64,000 nt of DNA, taken from the NCBI RefSeq assembly GCF_000732535.1, contig NZ_APNK01000015.1, positions 1 through 64,000 on the forward strand. Reading direction: 5' to 3'. Made by a program: the position numbers and the translations under genes. Shown here piece by piece: positions 37,291 through 45,264 of the stretch. Positions within the stretch are counted from its first letter, which is position 1. Every line of letters begins with the position of its first letter. This stretch comes from Salinisphaera hydrothermalis C41B8 (GTDB taxonomy: Bacteria; Pseudomonadota; Gammaproteobacteria; Nevskiales; Salinisphaeraceae). Below the pieces are notes generated by a model, which was not told the DNA's origin, did not search any database, and saw only the letters and a program-made list of their open reading frames with translations.

Positions 37291-38670
37291 ATGCCGCACA
37301 CGTCCGCCTTGGATCGCCGACGCAGCGGCGTGCTGCTGCATCCGAGTTCGTTGCCGCGGCCTAGCGACGGCCGGGCAGCGCCGGGCGAGGCCGAACGGTT
37401 CTGTGATTTTCTTGCCGCCTGCGGCTTCAGCGTATGGCAGACCCTGCCCCTGAATCCACGCGACGAGACCGGCAGCCCATATCGCAGCGCGTCGGTGTTC
37501 GCGATCGATCCAGCGCTGCTCGCCCTCGACGAAACGACCGCCGTCGAGTCGCCTCCCGATCTGGAGACCTTTGTCACGGAACAGGCGTACTGGCTGCCCG
37601 ACTATGCGCTGTACATGGCGTTGCGGCGCGAACTGGGCCGGCCCTGGTATGACTGGCCGGCGCCACTGCGCCAGCGCGAACCCGGGGCGCTACGGGCCGC
37701 ACGGACCCGGCACGCCGCGGCCATCGGCACCACCTGCCGCCATCAATTTCGCTGCCATCTCGCCTGGGCACGCGTGCGCGCGCAGGCACACAGCCGCGGG
37801 ATCCGGCTGTTCGGCGATCTGTCGTTCTTCGTCGCCTACGACAGCGCCGACGTTTGGGCTCGGCGCGACCTCTTCCAGCTCGACGCGGCCGGCCGCATGA
37901 CCGCGAACACCGGCGTACCCCCGGATTATTTTTCTGCCACGGGCCAGCTCTGGGGCATGCCGCACTACGACTGGCCGGCGATACGCGCCGATCACTGGCG
38001 CTGGTGGATCGAGCGTCTGCGGCGCCAGCTCGCGCTGTTCGATCTGTTGCGGCTGGACCATTTCCGCGGGCTCGCCGCCGCTTGGCGGGTGCCCGTGGAC
38101 CGAGCCGATGCCGCCAGCGGCCGATGGGAGTCCGGCCCGGGCGATGCACTGCTGAGCGCGCTCACCGATGCCCTCGGTGCCCTACCGCTGGTGGCGGAGG
38201 ACCTGGGGCAGATCACGGCCGATGTGGACGCACTGCGTCAGCGCGCCGGGCTGGCGGGCATGCGGGTGCTCCAGTTCGCTTTCGACGGCAACGCCGATAA
38301 CGTCCATCTGCCGCACAATCATGCGAACAACGCGGTGGTCTATACCGGCACACACGACAACAACACGCTGCTCGGCTGGTGGCGCGAGGATTGCGACAGC
38401 GCCGCCCGCCGCCATGTCGCGGCCTATCTCGGCCAGCCGCCGGATCGCGTACCGGCGGCTCTTCAACGTCAGACGCTGGCCTCCGTCGCTCGGCTCGCGA
38501 TCCTGCCGATGCAGGATATTCTGCAGCTGGGGGCCGAGGCCCGCATGAACCGACCGGGCACCGCGACCGACAACTGGTCCTGGCAACTCGAAGGCATACC
38601 CGAAGATCCGGAAACACGCGCTTATTACCGCTCGCTCAACACATTGTACGGCCGCTTGGCGGGCGACTGA
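37291..38670 (+). CDS. malQ: 4-alpha-glucanotransferase (amylomaltase, GH77)
   Basis: A 459-residue GH77 enzyme, somewhat short for the family. It starts RRSGVLLHPSSLP and contains catalytic-region motifs LDHFRGLAAAW, VAEDLG and THDNNT. It transfers glucan segments between maltodextrins, making chains long enough for phosphorylase. It begins 4 bp after the GH57 stop and is the last gene of glgC-GH57-malQ. A MITE-like element starts 5 bp after its stop. Confidence 0.94.
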   Translation: MPHTSALDRRRSGVLLHPSSLPRPSDGRAAPGEAERFCDFLAACGFSVWQTLPLNPRDETGSPYRSASVFAIDPALLALDETTAVESPPDLETFVTEQAYWLPDYALYMALRRELGRPWYDWPAPLRQREPGALRAARTRHAAAIGTTCRHQFRCHLAWARVRAQAHSRGIRLFGDLSFFVAYDSADVWARRDLFQLDAAGRMTANTGVPPDYFSATGQLWGMPHYDWPAIRADHWRWWIERLRRQLALFDLLRLDHFRGLAAAWRVPVDRADAASGRWESGPGDALLSALTDALGALPLVAEDLGQITADVDALRQRAGLAGMRVLQFAFDGNADNVHLPHNHANNAVVYTGTHDNNTLLGWWREDCDSAARRHVAAYLGQPPDRVPAALQRQTLASVARLAILPMQDILQLGAEARMNRPGTATDNWSWQLEGIPEDPETRAYYRSLNTLYGRLAGD

Positions 38671-38675
38671 TCGCC

Positions 38676-38986
38676 AGGGCGTGTTGAGGTTTCGTGCGAG
38701 CGCCGCGTTGGCGTCCGCAAATCGTGACCGGCAAGGCGCGAGTCGCCGGCTCTGGGCGTGCCACGACCCAGACTCGCAACACCGTTGAGCGGCCCTGGTT
38801 AATTTTTTATGGGCGGCCCCACCCGAAGGGACAAGCGCCCATGAATTAACGACACGACGGCAATCCAGCGTTGTCGCTCTCTCGCGTAGGCCCACTACGC
38901 CACGTTCGCTACGCGTCGTCTTGCCGCCCCTGGTTAATTTTCAGGGAGCGCTTGGCGCGGACTCGGACGAAACCTCAACACGCCCT
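38676..38986. mobile_element. MITE-like element with 20-bp terminal inverted repeats
   Basis: AGGGCGTGTTGAGGTTTCGT (38676-38695) is a perfect reverse complement of 38967-38986; the similarity continues imperfectly inward. The 311-bp interior has no gene. It holds a 14-bp direct repeat CCCTGGTTAATTTT (38793-38806 and 38928-38941) and a hairpin (ATGGGCG 38809-38815 with CGCCCAT 38836-38842, flanked by TTAATT/AATTAA). It fills the gap between convergent malQ and glgP, and its right end overlaps the glgP stop codon. No target duplication is evident. Confidence 0.65.
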
Positions 38987-41546
38987 AGAGCCAACGCATC
39001 AACCCGGTCTCGAATGGATGCGCGAGCATGGGGTGATGCGGATAAGCGCGCACTTGATATTCATAGCGCCCGGGCACCTCGATAGGCTCCGCGAGGCGAT
39101 AAATCGCGGTACCATTCTCGCCGTTCTCCGGTGCGAGCAGACAGCAGATCCCGGCCTCGGTCTCGCCGTCGTCGCGCACGCGCGTCATGACGCATTCGAG
39201 CCGCAGATCCTCGGCGCTCAGCCCCTGTAGTTGTACTTCAATATGCAGTTCCAGCGGTTCACCGCTATCGATCTGCTCCGGTCGACCGTTGCTGCGGCTC
39301 AGGGTGACGCCGGGCCAGGCATCGGCGACTCGTTGCTTCCAAGCCACCAGCTCGGCAGCCGGCTTGCCGTTGTCACGGGCCAGACGACGACCGTGCCGGG
39401 TGGCCGGAATATACAGATTCTCGATGTAATTCAGCAGCATGCGCTGCGCATTGAAATGCGGCAGCACGGTATACATCGACGCTTTGGCACGCGCGACCCA
39501 GCCGGGCGAATAACCGAAATGCCCCCGGTTGAAGTACAACGGTATGACCTCGTCTTCAAGCAGATCCAGCAGGTCCTCGGCCTCGTAGTGATCGCGCTGC
39601 TCGGGGTCGCTGTGATTATAGGGTGTGATCGCCCACCCGTTGTCGCCCTGGAAACCCTCGCCCCACCAGCCATCGAGCACGCTGACATTGAGCGCCCCGT
39701 TGAGCCCGGCTTTCTGTCCGGAGGTGCCGCAGGCTTCCATCGGATACAGCGGCGTATTCAGCCAGACGTCTGCCCCCGCCACGAGCTGGCGCCCCATCGC
39801 TAGGTCGTAGTCCTCGAGCACAAACAGCTTGCCGGCGAATTCGGGCTGCTGCGACTGTTCGACCAGCGCACGAATCAATGCCTGGCCGGGTTCGTCCGCC
39901 GGGTGCGCCTTGCCGGCGAACAACAGGATGACCGGGCGCTCGGGGTCGTTGAGCAACGCCGCCAGCCGCGCCGCGTCGCGCAGGAGCAGCGTCGCCCGTT
40001 TGTAGGTGGCAAACCGCCGTGCGAACACCAGCACCATCGGGTCGCGTCCAAACGTCGGCTTCAACATGGCCAGGCGGCGCTCGATATGCGCTTCGCCCAC
40101 GCCCTGGCGTCGATATTGGCGCGCCAGGCAGTTGCCGACATAGTCGAGCATATCCGCCTTGATCGACATGCGCTGCAGCCAGAATTGCTGGTCCGGTATC
40201 GACGCCACCAGGTCGTGCCAGAAATGATGATCGCACTGTCGGGCGCGCCACCCGGGCGCGTGCATATCGAAGAAATAGCTCCACTGCCGCGACAGAAAAG
40301 TCTGAACGTGGACGCCATTCGTCACGTATTGCAGCGGCGACTCGTCGATCGGCACCTGCGGCCAGATATGGGCCTCCATTTCCGCCGTCACGCCCCGATG
40401 GATCCGACTCACCGCGTTCTGATAACGAGATGCACGCAGCGCGAGCGTGGTCATGTTGAAGGCCGTCTGGTTCTGTTCGCTCTGGCCGAGGGCCAGCAGC
40501 TGTTCGAGCGGCAAATTCATCGCCTTGGCATAAGGCGCAAGATAAGCGGCCGCCAGATCGTGCTCGAATACATCGTGCCCGGCCGCAACCGGCGTATGGG
40601 TCGTAAACACGGTGGCCGCCGCGACCTGCTCGAGCCCGGCCTCGAATGTCGTGCCGGCCGCGATGGCTTCCCGACACCGTTCGACCATGAGGAACGCAGC
40701 ATGCCCTTCGTTAACATGCCATACCGAAGGCTCCAGCCCGAGTGCGCGCAGCGCTCGGACACCCCCGACGCCCAGAACCAGTTCCTGCTCGATGCGGCGT
40801 TTCTTGTCACCGCCGTAAAGCTGGAACGTGATCGAGCAATCCGCCTCGTCATTGCCCTCGACATCCGTATCGAGCAAATAGAGCGCCAGATGGCCGATCT
40901 CGGCCCGCCATATCTGAACCACCACATCCCGTCCCGGCAACGGGACGACGATCTGTAGCGGCGCGTCGTTGTCGTCGCAAACCAGGGTAATCGGCAAATC
41001 GCGCAGATCGTGCGGTTGAAACAACGCCTTCTGGCTGCCGTCGCGCTCGATCTGCTGGCGGAAGTAGCCCTGGCGATACATGAGGCCCACCGCCACGAAC
41101 GGCAGCCCTAGCCCGCTCGCGGCTTTGCAATGATCGCCAGCGAGGATGCCCAGCCCGCCGGAATACAACGGCAGACTCTCGTGCAGACCGTACTCGGCGC
41201 AGAAGTAAGCGATCAGCCCCTGTTCGGAATCCAGCTTTTCGGCAACGAGCGCAGACGGACGACTGGTCTGATCGCGATACGTCCGAAACAGGCCGAGCAC
41301 GTACTGGTATTCCTCCAGGAAGGCGGCATTCCCGGCGAGCTCATCGATCCGCTGTTGCGAAATCCGGCGCAGGAACACTTTGGGGTTATGCCCGCATCGT
41401 TCCCACAACGCCGTATCCATGCGCCAGAACAAGCCACGGATATGGCGATCCCAGGCATACAGCAAATTTTCCGACAACGCCTTGAGTTCCGACAGGGATT
41501 CGGGCAACCGAGCCTGAACCTCCAGGACATACTTCTGACCTGACAT
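38985..41546 (-). CDS. glgP: alpha-glucan (glycogen/maltodextrin) phosphorylase (GT35)
   Basis: An 853-residue phosphorylase of the bacterial/archaeal type with an N-terminal DUF3417-like region, FCAEYGLHESLPLYSGGLG, and a PLP-site region GTSGQKAGLNGALN. It releases glucose 1-phosphate from glycogen at no ATP cost. The C-terminal FETGLMRWL is family-like, and the TAG stop sits in the terminal inverted repeat of the adjacent MITE-like element. ATG 41546 has AGGT upstream. An FNR-like site (41730-41743) is centred 190 bp upstream, so mobilisation may be anoxia-induced while glgBA and glgC show no such site. Confidence 0.93.
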   Translation of the reverse strand: MSGQKYVLEVQARLPESLSELKALSENLLYAWDRHIRGLFWRMDTALWERCGHNPKVFLRRISQQRIDELAGNAAFLEEYQYVLGLFRTYRDQTSRPSALVAEKLDSEQGLIAYFCAEYGLHESLPLYSGGLGILAGDHCKAASGLGLPFVAVGLMYRQGYFRQQIERDGSQKALFQPHDLRDLPITLVCDDNDAPLQIVVPLPGRDVVVQIWRAEIGHLALYLLDTDVEGNDEADCSITFQLYGGDKKRRIEQELVLGVGGVRALRALGLEPSVWHVNEGHAAFLMVERCREAIAAGTTFEAGLEQVAAATVFTTHTPVAAGHDVFEHDLAAAYLAPYAKAMNLPLEQLLALGQSEQNQTAFNMTTLALRASRYQNAVSRIHRGVTAEMEAHIWPQVPIDESPLQYVTNGVHVQTFLSRQWSYFFDMHAPGWRARQCDHHFWHDLVASIPDQQFWLQRMSIKADMLDYVGNCLARQYRRQGVGEAHIERRLAMLKPTFGRDPMVLVFARRFATYKRATLLLRDAARLAALLNDPERPVILLFAGKAHPADEPGQALIRALVEQSQQPEFAGKLFVLEDYDLAMGRQLVAGADVWLNTPLYPMEACGTSGQKAGLNGALNVSVLDGWWGEGFQGDNGWAITPYNHSDPEQRDHYEAEDLLDLLEDEVIPLYFNRGHFGYSPGWVARAKASMYTVLPHFNAQRMLLNYIENLYIPATRHGRRLARDNGKPAAELVAWKQRVADAWPGVTLSRSNGRPEQIDSGEPLELHIEVQLQGLSAEDLRLECVMTRVRDDGETEAGICCLLAPENGENGTAIYRLAEPIEVPGRYEYQVRAYPHHPMLAHPFETGLMRWL

Positions 41547-41729
41547 GCCGTGACCTATTTTATAAACGCCGGAACCACCGCCGACGCGCGATTCGATGAG
41601 TCAGCACTCGCTCAATATATAGCGGTATCGCGGCGATTGAGCACACCCGCGGCGAATAATTTCGTAGCGCGCCGCTCCGACTCGAAGGATCGCCATGCGG
41701 CATCGTTACAAGACACGGCGCGCCATCTA

Positions 41730-41743
41730 TTGACGCGGATCAA
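41730..41743 (-). promoter_or_regulatory. near-consensus FNR box TTGACGCGGATCAA (glgP side)
   Basis: One mismatch to TTGAT-N4-ATCAA. It is positioned to activate leftward transcription toward glgP, though the -10 at the expected spacing (AACGAT, 41703-41708) is weak. Confidence 0.6.
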
Positions 41744-41787
41744 GACCTCCCGACACGGCGGTCACGTCCGGCACTGAAAGCGAGTGG

Positions 41788-41828
41788 TTGATTCGGATCA
41801 ATCCACTTTCGCCAAGGCTGGTTACAAT
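41788..41828 (+). promoter_or_regulatory. FNR-dependent promoter of the orphan gamma-subunit gene
   Basis: Perfect FNR box TTGATTCGGATCAA (41788-41801). TACAAT at 41823-41828 is a 5/6 match to the -10 consensus, centred 31 bp from the box centre, the class II FNR arrangement. Predicted transcription start near 41835. Confidence 0.88.
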
Positions 41829-41884
41829 GCCGTCAGTCGATGCACCGTCCAGCCGTCGACCTACACCACGTGCCCGAGCCCTGG

Positions 41885-42751
41885 ATGAGCCGAAGCCACG
41901 AAATCCAGCGGCAGATCCGCAATGTACAGCGCCTGCAACGCGTGATGCGGTCCATGCAGCTGGTGGCCATGGCCAAGCGCCGCCGATGTACCGACCGAAT
42001 GCTTGCTGGGCGTCCTTATGCCGCTGCCATTCGCCACGTCGCCCGACACGTGGTGGCCGCGCACAGCGAATTCAGGCACCCCTTGTTGGATCATCGCGAT
42101 GACCAGCGCGCCGGCTATATCGTGGTGACATCCGATCGCGGCCTTTGCGGCGGTTTGAATCATCGGTTGCTGACACGCGTCAACCACGCGATGGATGCCC
42201 GAACGGAAACCACTGACGAGATCCCGCTGGGCGTATTCGGCAAACGTGGCATGGCATATTTTCGCCGGCGCGCCGGGCGGGTGCTCGCCTCCGCCAACAA
42301 TCTGGCCGATGCCCCCGCCGCCGAAGCGCTCACCGAGACGATCCGAACACTCATCGATGAGTATGCCGAGGGCCGCATCGATCGCCTGTTCCTGGCGTTC
42401 AATCGTTTCGAGAATGTGTTGCACCAGAAGCCGATGATCGTACAGCTTTTACCGGTCCTGCCTATCGAAAGCGACGACATGCCGCACACTTGGGACTACA
42501 TCTACGAGCCCGAGTCGATCGACCTGATCGACGCTGTACTGCGCCGCTATATTCATTATCAAATCTACCAGGCCGTGCTGGAAAACCGGGCGAGCGAGAT
42601 GACCGCACGGGCCACCGCCATGCAGAAAGCGACCGACAATGCCGCCAACCGAATCAAGAAACTGACCCAGATTCGTCACAAACTTCGGCAGGCCGCGATC
42701 ACCCAGGAGATTCAGGAGATTATGGCTGGATGCGAGGCAACCAGCGGCTGA
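41885..42751 (+). CDS. orphan F1-ATPase gamma-subunit homologue
   Basis: A 288-residue full-length homologue of ATP synthase gamma (E. coli AtpG 287). The N-terminal rotor helix HEIQRQIRNVQRLQRVMRSM, the central SDRGLCGGLN (83-92), and the C-terminal WDYIYEP, ATDNAANRIKKL and RQAAITQEIQEI are all conserved. No other ATP synthase subunit gene adjoins it. Basic substitutions such as AKRRRC replace the usual ASKMRK. ATG 41885 matches the family start; an in-frame ATG at 41840 would sit only about 5 nt from the predicted transcription start. It could replace the housekeeping gamma in F1 under anoxia, changing coupling or blocking wasteful ATP hydrolysis (inference). Confidence 0.88.
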   Translation: MSRSHEIQRQIRNVQRLQRVMRSMQLVAMAKRRRCTDRMLAGRPYAAAIRHVARHVVAAHSEFRHPLLDHRDDQRAGYIVVTSDRGLCGGLNHRLLTRVNHAMDARTETTDEIPLGVFGKRGMAYFRRRAGRVLASANNLADAPAAEALTETIRTLIDEYAEGRIDRLFLAFNRFENVLHQKPMIVQLLPVLPIESDDMPHTWDYIYEPESIDLIDAVLRRYIHYQIYQAVLENRASEMTARATAMQKATDNAANRIKKLTQIRHKLRQAAITQEIQEIMAGCEATSG

Positions 42752-42842
42752 TCCGGGACCGACTCCGCCTCTTGCCCGCGTCGGTTCCGCCCCGCTTCAA
42801 ACACAAATCCACCGCCGAACCGGCGCTGCTCACGCCATAAAA

Positions 42843-42872
42843 AAAGCCGCTTCATGAAAATGAAGCGGCTTT
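42843..42872 (-). terminator. rho-independent terminator for tRNA-Lys (possibly bidirectional)
   Basis: A perfect 13-bp stem (AAAGCCGCTTCAT / ATGAAGCGGCTTT) with a GAAA/TTTC loop. On the minus strand it is followed by a run of T, correct for ending the tRNA-Lys transcript. It also lies downstream of the gamma-subunit gene on the plus strand and may serve both. Confidence 0.85.
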
Positions 42873-42893
42873 CGATGCCCCAAAAGGCTTGTC

Positions 42894-42969
42894 TGGTGGG
42901 CCGTGCAGGATTCGAACCTGCGACCAATTGATTAAAAGTCAACTGCTCTACCAACTGAGCTAACGGCCC
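42894..42969 (-). tRNA. tRNA-Lys (anticodon TTT)
   Basis: A 76-nt cloverleaf with encoded CCA. The acceptor GGGCCGT pairs with ACGGCCC, the D-arm is TAGCTCAGTTGGTAGAGC, the anticodon loop is CTTTTAA and the T-arm contains GGTTCGAATCC. A terminator follows at 42843-42872, and a candidate promoter lies upstream. Confidence 0.97.
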
Positions 42970-42983
42970 CACGCGGAGCGCGA

Positions 42984-43012
42984 ATGATACCGGAAAATAG
43001 CGGCTTTGCCAC
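42984..43012 (-). promoter_or_regulatory. candidate sigma-70 promoter of tRNA-Lys
   Basis: Minus-strand TATCAT (42984-42989) with a 17-bp spacer to GTGGCA (43007-43012), located 14 bp before the tRNA 5' end and after the queC stop. The -10 is good and the -35 weak. Confidence 0.5.
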
Positions 43013-43020
43013 CCCCGAAA

Positions 43021-43722
43021 TCAGGATTGCGGCGCATCCGGCTGGTAACGTGTTGGATCCGGCACACCTGCGGCTTCAAAGCCCGCACGACGCAGGCGAC
43101 ACGCGTCACACAACCCGCAGGCCCGGGCATCGTCATCGGCCTGATAACACGTCACGGTCTGGCTGTAGTCCACGCCCAGCTCGTGCCCGCGAGCGATGAT
43201 CTCGGCTTTGGTCCGATGCATCAGCGGCGTCTTGACCGAAATTGGGTGGCCTTCCACCCCGACCTTGGTCGCCAGCGCCGCCATGCGTTCGAATGCTTCG
43301 ATGAATTCCGGTCGGCAATCCGGGTAGCCCGAATAATCCACGGCATTCACGCCAATGTATATCGCATCAGCGCCGAGCACCTCGGCCCAGCCCAGCGCAA
43401 CCGAAAGAAACAACGTATTGCGTGCCGGCACGTAGGTGGACGGTATGCCTTCGGTCGGGCTCTCGGGCACGTCGATGCTGGCATCCGTCAGGGCGGAGCC
43501 GCCCATGCCGTCGAAGTCGATCTTGACTATCTTGTGCTCGACCACGCCGGCTGCCGACGCGATCCGTCGGGCCGCCGTGAGCTCGGCGGTATGACGCTGG
43601 CCGTAGTCGAAACTCAGCGCGTAGCAGCGATAACCAGCCGCGGCCGCTTCGGCCAGGCAGGTGGTGGAATCGAGACCGCCGGACAAGAGAACGACGGCCG
43701 AAGGTTGTTCGGACGCAGACAT
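43021..43722 (-). CDS. queC: 7-cyano-7-deazaguanine synthase
   Basis: A 233-residue ATP-dependent enzyme converting 7-carboxy-7-deazaguanine to preQ0 in queuosine synthesis. It has the PP-loop [11 protein letters not shown] near the N-terminus and the zinc-binding cysteine cluster at the C-terminus ([17 protein letters not shown]). It starts 27 bp after queE, whose product is its substrate. It is last in the tol-pal-cpoB-queE-queC run. Confidence 0.96.
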   Translation of the reverse strand: MSASEQPSAVVLLSGGLDSTTCLAEAAAAGYRCYALSFDYGQRHTAELTAARRIASAAGVVEHKIVKIDFDGMGGSALTDASIDVPESPTEGIPSTYVPARNTLFLSVALGWAEVLGADAIYIGVNAVDYSGYPDCRPEFIEAFERMAALATKVGVEGHPISVKTPLMHRTKAEIIARGHELGVDYSQTVTCYQADDDARACGLCDACRLRRAGFEAAGVPDPTRYQPDAPQS

Positions 43723-43749
43723 CGAAGTTTTCCGAAAAAATGACGGGTA

Positions 43750-44466
43750 TCAATGGCCCGGGGCGTCGCCCCAGAGTTGCTTGTGCAACTGAAGCTGGAA
43801 GCGTACCGGCAGTCGATCGGCTACGATCCAGTCGGCAAGATCGCGTGCGGTGATTTCGCCGTGGCTTGGCGAAAACCAGACAATACAGCCCGCCGGCGGC
43901 GTAATTTCCGCGAGCCGTGCCTTGGACCATTCGTAGTCGGCCCGCGAGCAAATCACGAATTTGAGCTGGTCGTGATCGGTGAGCGCCGCGATGTTGTCCC
44001 AGCGATTGCGTGCCGCCTCGCCCGAATCCGGCGTCTTGATATCCACCACGCGCGAGGCGCGCTCGTCGATCGGCCGGATATCCAGGGCGCCAGCCGTTTC
44101 CACCGAAACGTCGTAGCCCGCATCACAGAGCCGGCGTACGAGCGGCGCCACATTGGGCTGCGCGAGCGGCTCCCCGCCGGTCACACACACATCTCTAGCG
44201 CCGAAGGCCTCGACTTGGTTGATAATCTCATCGAGCCGGGTCCACTCGCCGCCATGAAACGCATACGCCGTGTCGCAATAATGACAACGCAGCGGACACC
44301 CGGTCAGGCGAATGAAGGTACAAACACGCCCGGCTGCCTTGGCCTCGCCCTGTAAAGAGCAGAAGATCTCCGTGATACGCAGCGCATCCTCACGCTGCGG
44401 CCAACGGCTTTCGCGTACGCCGTCACGGCGAAGCCCATCAGATCGAACGTCGAGAACATCGGGCAC
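43750..44466 (-). CDS. queE: 7-carboxy-7-deazaguanine synthase (radical SAM)
   Basis: A 238-residue radical SAM enzyme with cluster motif CPLRCHYC (CX3CX2C) and the family-typical FCSLQGE and VTGGEPLAQ. It contracts 6-carboxytetrahydropterin to 7-carboxy-7-deazaguanine. The start is a GTG at 44466; it gives about 25 extra residues before the conserved ITEIFCSLQGE, so a slightly later non-ATG start is possible. It begins 11 bp after cpoB. Confidence 0.95.
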   Translation of the reverse strand: MPDVLDVRSDGLRRDGVRESRWPQREDALRITEIFCSLQGEAKAAGRVCTFIRLTGCPLRCHYCDTAYAFHGGEWTRLDEIINQVEAFGARDVCVTGGEPLAQPNVAPLVRRLCDAGYDVSVETAGALDIRPIDERASRVVDIKTPDSGEAARNRWDNIAALTDHDQLKFVICSRADYEWSKARLAEITPPAGCIVWFSPSHGEITARDLADWIVADRLPVRFQLQLHKQLWGDAPGH

Positions 44467-44477
44467 GGTGCGTCCGG

Positions 44478-45251
44478 TCAGCCGTTACCGAGCGACTGCA
44501 GCTTCTGCTTTGCCAGACCTGCGGAATCGCTGTTCGGATACTGGTCGATCACGCGTTGCAGCGTGGACTTGGCATTGTCGGTGTGATTTTGTGCAGCCTC
44601 GATGAGGCCAATCTTGTACAGCGAGGCGGGCACCTTGGAGGAATTGCCGAACTTGTTGACCACCGTTTCGAACGCCTGCTCCGATGCATCGAGGTTCTGC
44701 TGCACGTAGTAGGCCTCGCCGAGCCAATACCAGGCGTTGTCGGTCAGACTGGTATCCGGATGTTGCGAAACGAACTGCTTGAACGCGGCGATGGCCGCGT
44801 CGTACTGACCGTTCTTGAGCTTGTTGAAGCCATCCAGATACGCGGCCTGAGTGGCCGAATCGACATCCGAGGCATTGCTGCCGTCGTCATTGCCGGTGGC
44901 CGCCGCGCCGTTGCCACCGCCGGCGGCACCGTTTCCGGCACCGCCATTTTCGAGCTTGCTCAGTCGCTTGTCGAGATTCTGATAGAGATCGCGCTGCCCT
45001 TTCTCGTTCTGCTTGAGCTTGTACTGCAGCGTATCGACTTTGCCATTGAGATCCCGCACCTGCTGCTGCAGTTGCTGAATCTGCTGGTACAGGCTGAACA
45101 GATTCGACCCGTTGTCGTTTTGTGCCAACAGAAGCGGCTGGTGTCCGCCGCTACCGCCGACATCGGCCCGGGCCGGGCTCGCAGCCAGCCCGGCCGCGCT
45201 AAGCGCGACCGTGGCTGCCAGCGTGGTGGTGATCAACGCGTTCCGCATCAT
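44478..45251 (-). CDS. cpoB: cell division coordinator CpoB (YbgF), periplasmic TPR protein
   Basis: A 257-residue exported protein with signal peptide (cleavage probably after SPARA, about residue 29), a coiled coil (QQIQQLQQQVRDLNGKVDTL onward, about 50-100), a Gly/Asn-rich linker, and C-terminal TPR repeats (about 130-255). In E. coli it links TolA to PBP1B so that peptidoglycan synthesis keeps pace with outer membrane constriction. It is 13 bp downstream of pal, the standard order. Confidence 0.93.
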   Translation of the reverse strand: MMRNALITTTLAATVALSAAGLAASPARADVGGSGGHQPLLLAQNDNGSNLFSLYQQIQQLQQQVRDLNGKVDTLQYKLKQNEKGQRDLYQNLDKRLSKLENGGAGNGAAGGGNGAAATGNDDGSNASDVDSATQAAYLDGFNKLKNGQYDAAIAAFKQFVSQHPDTSLTDNAWYWLGEAYYVQQNLDASEQAFETVVNKFGNSSKVPASLYKIGLIEAAQNHTDNAKSTLQRVIDQYPNSDSAGLAKQKLQSLGNG

Positions 45252-45264
45252 CGACCTCTAACGA

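Larger units (their letters stand above)
41547..41884. other. 338-bp divergent control region between glgP and the orphan gamma-subunit gene
   Basis: It contains no gene but two FNR-type sites 58 bp apart, centre to centre (41730-41743 and 41788-41801), and a good -10 hexamer for rightward transcription at 41823-41828. It is the only stretch in the window with two well-formed FNR boxes. Confidence 0.75.
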
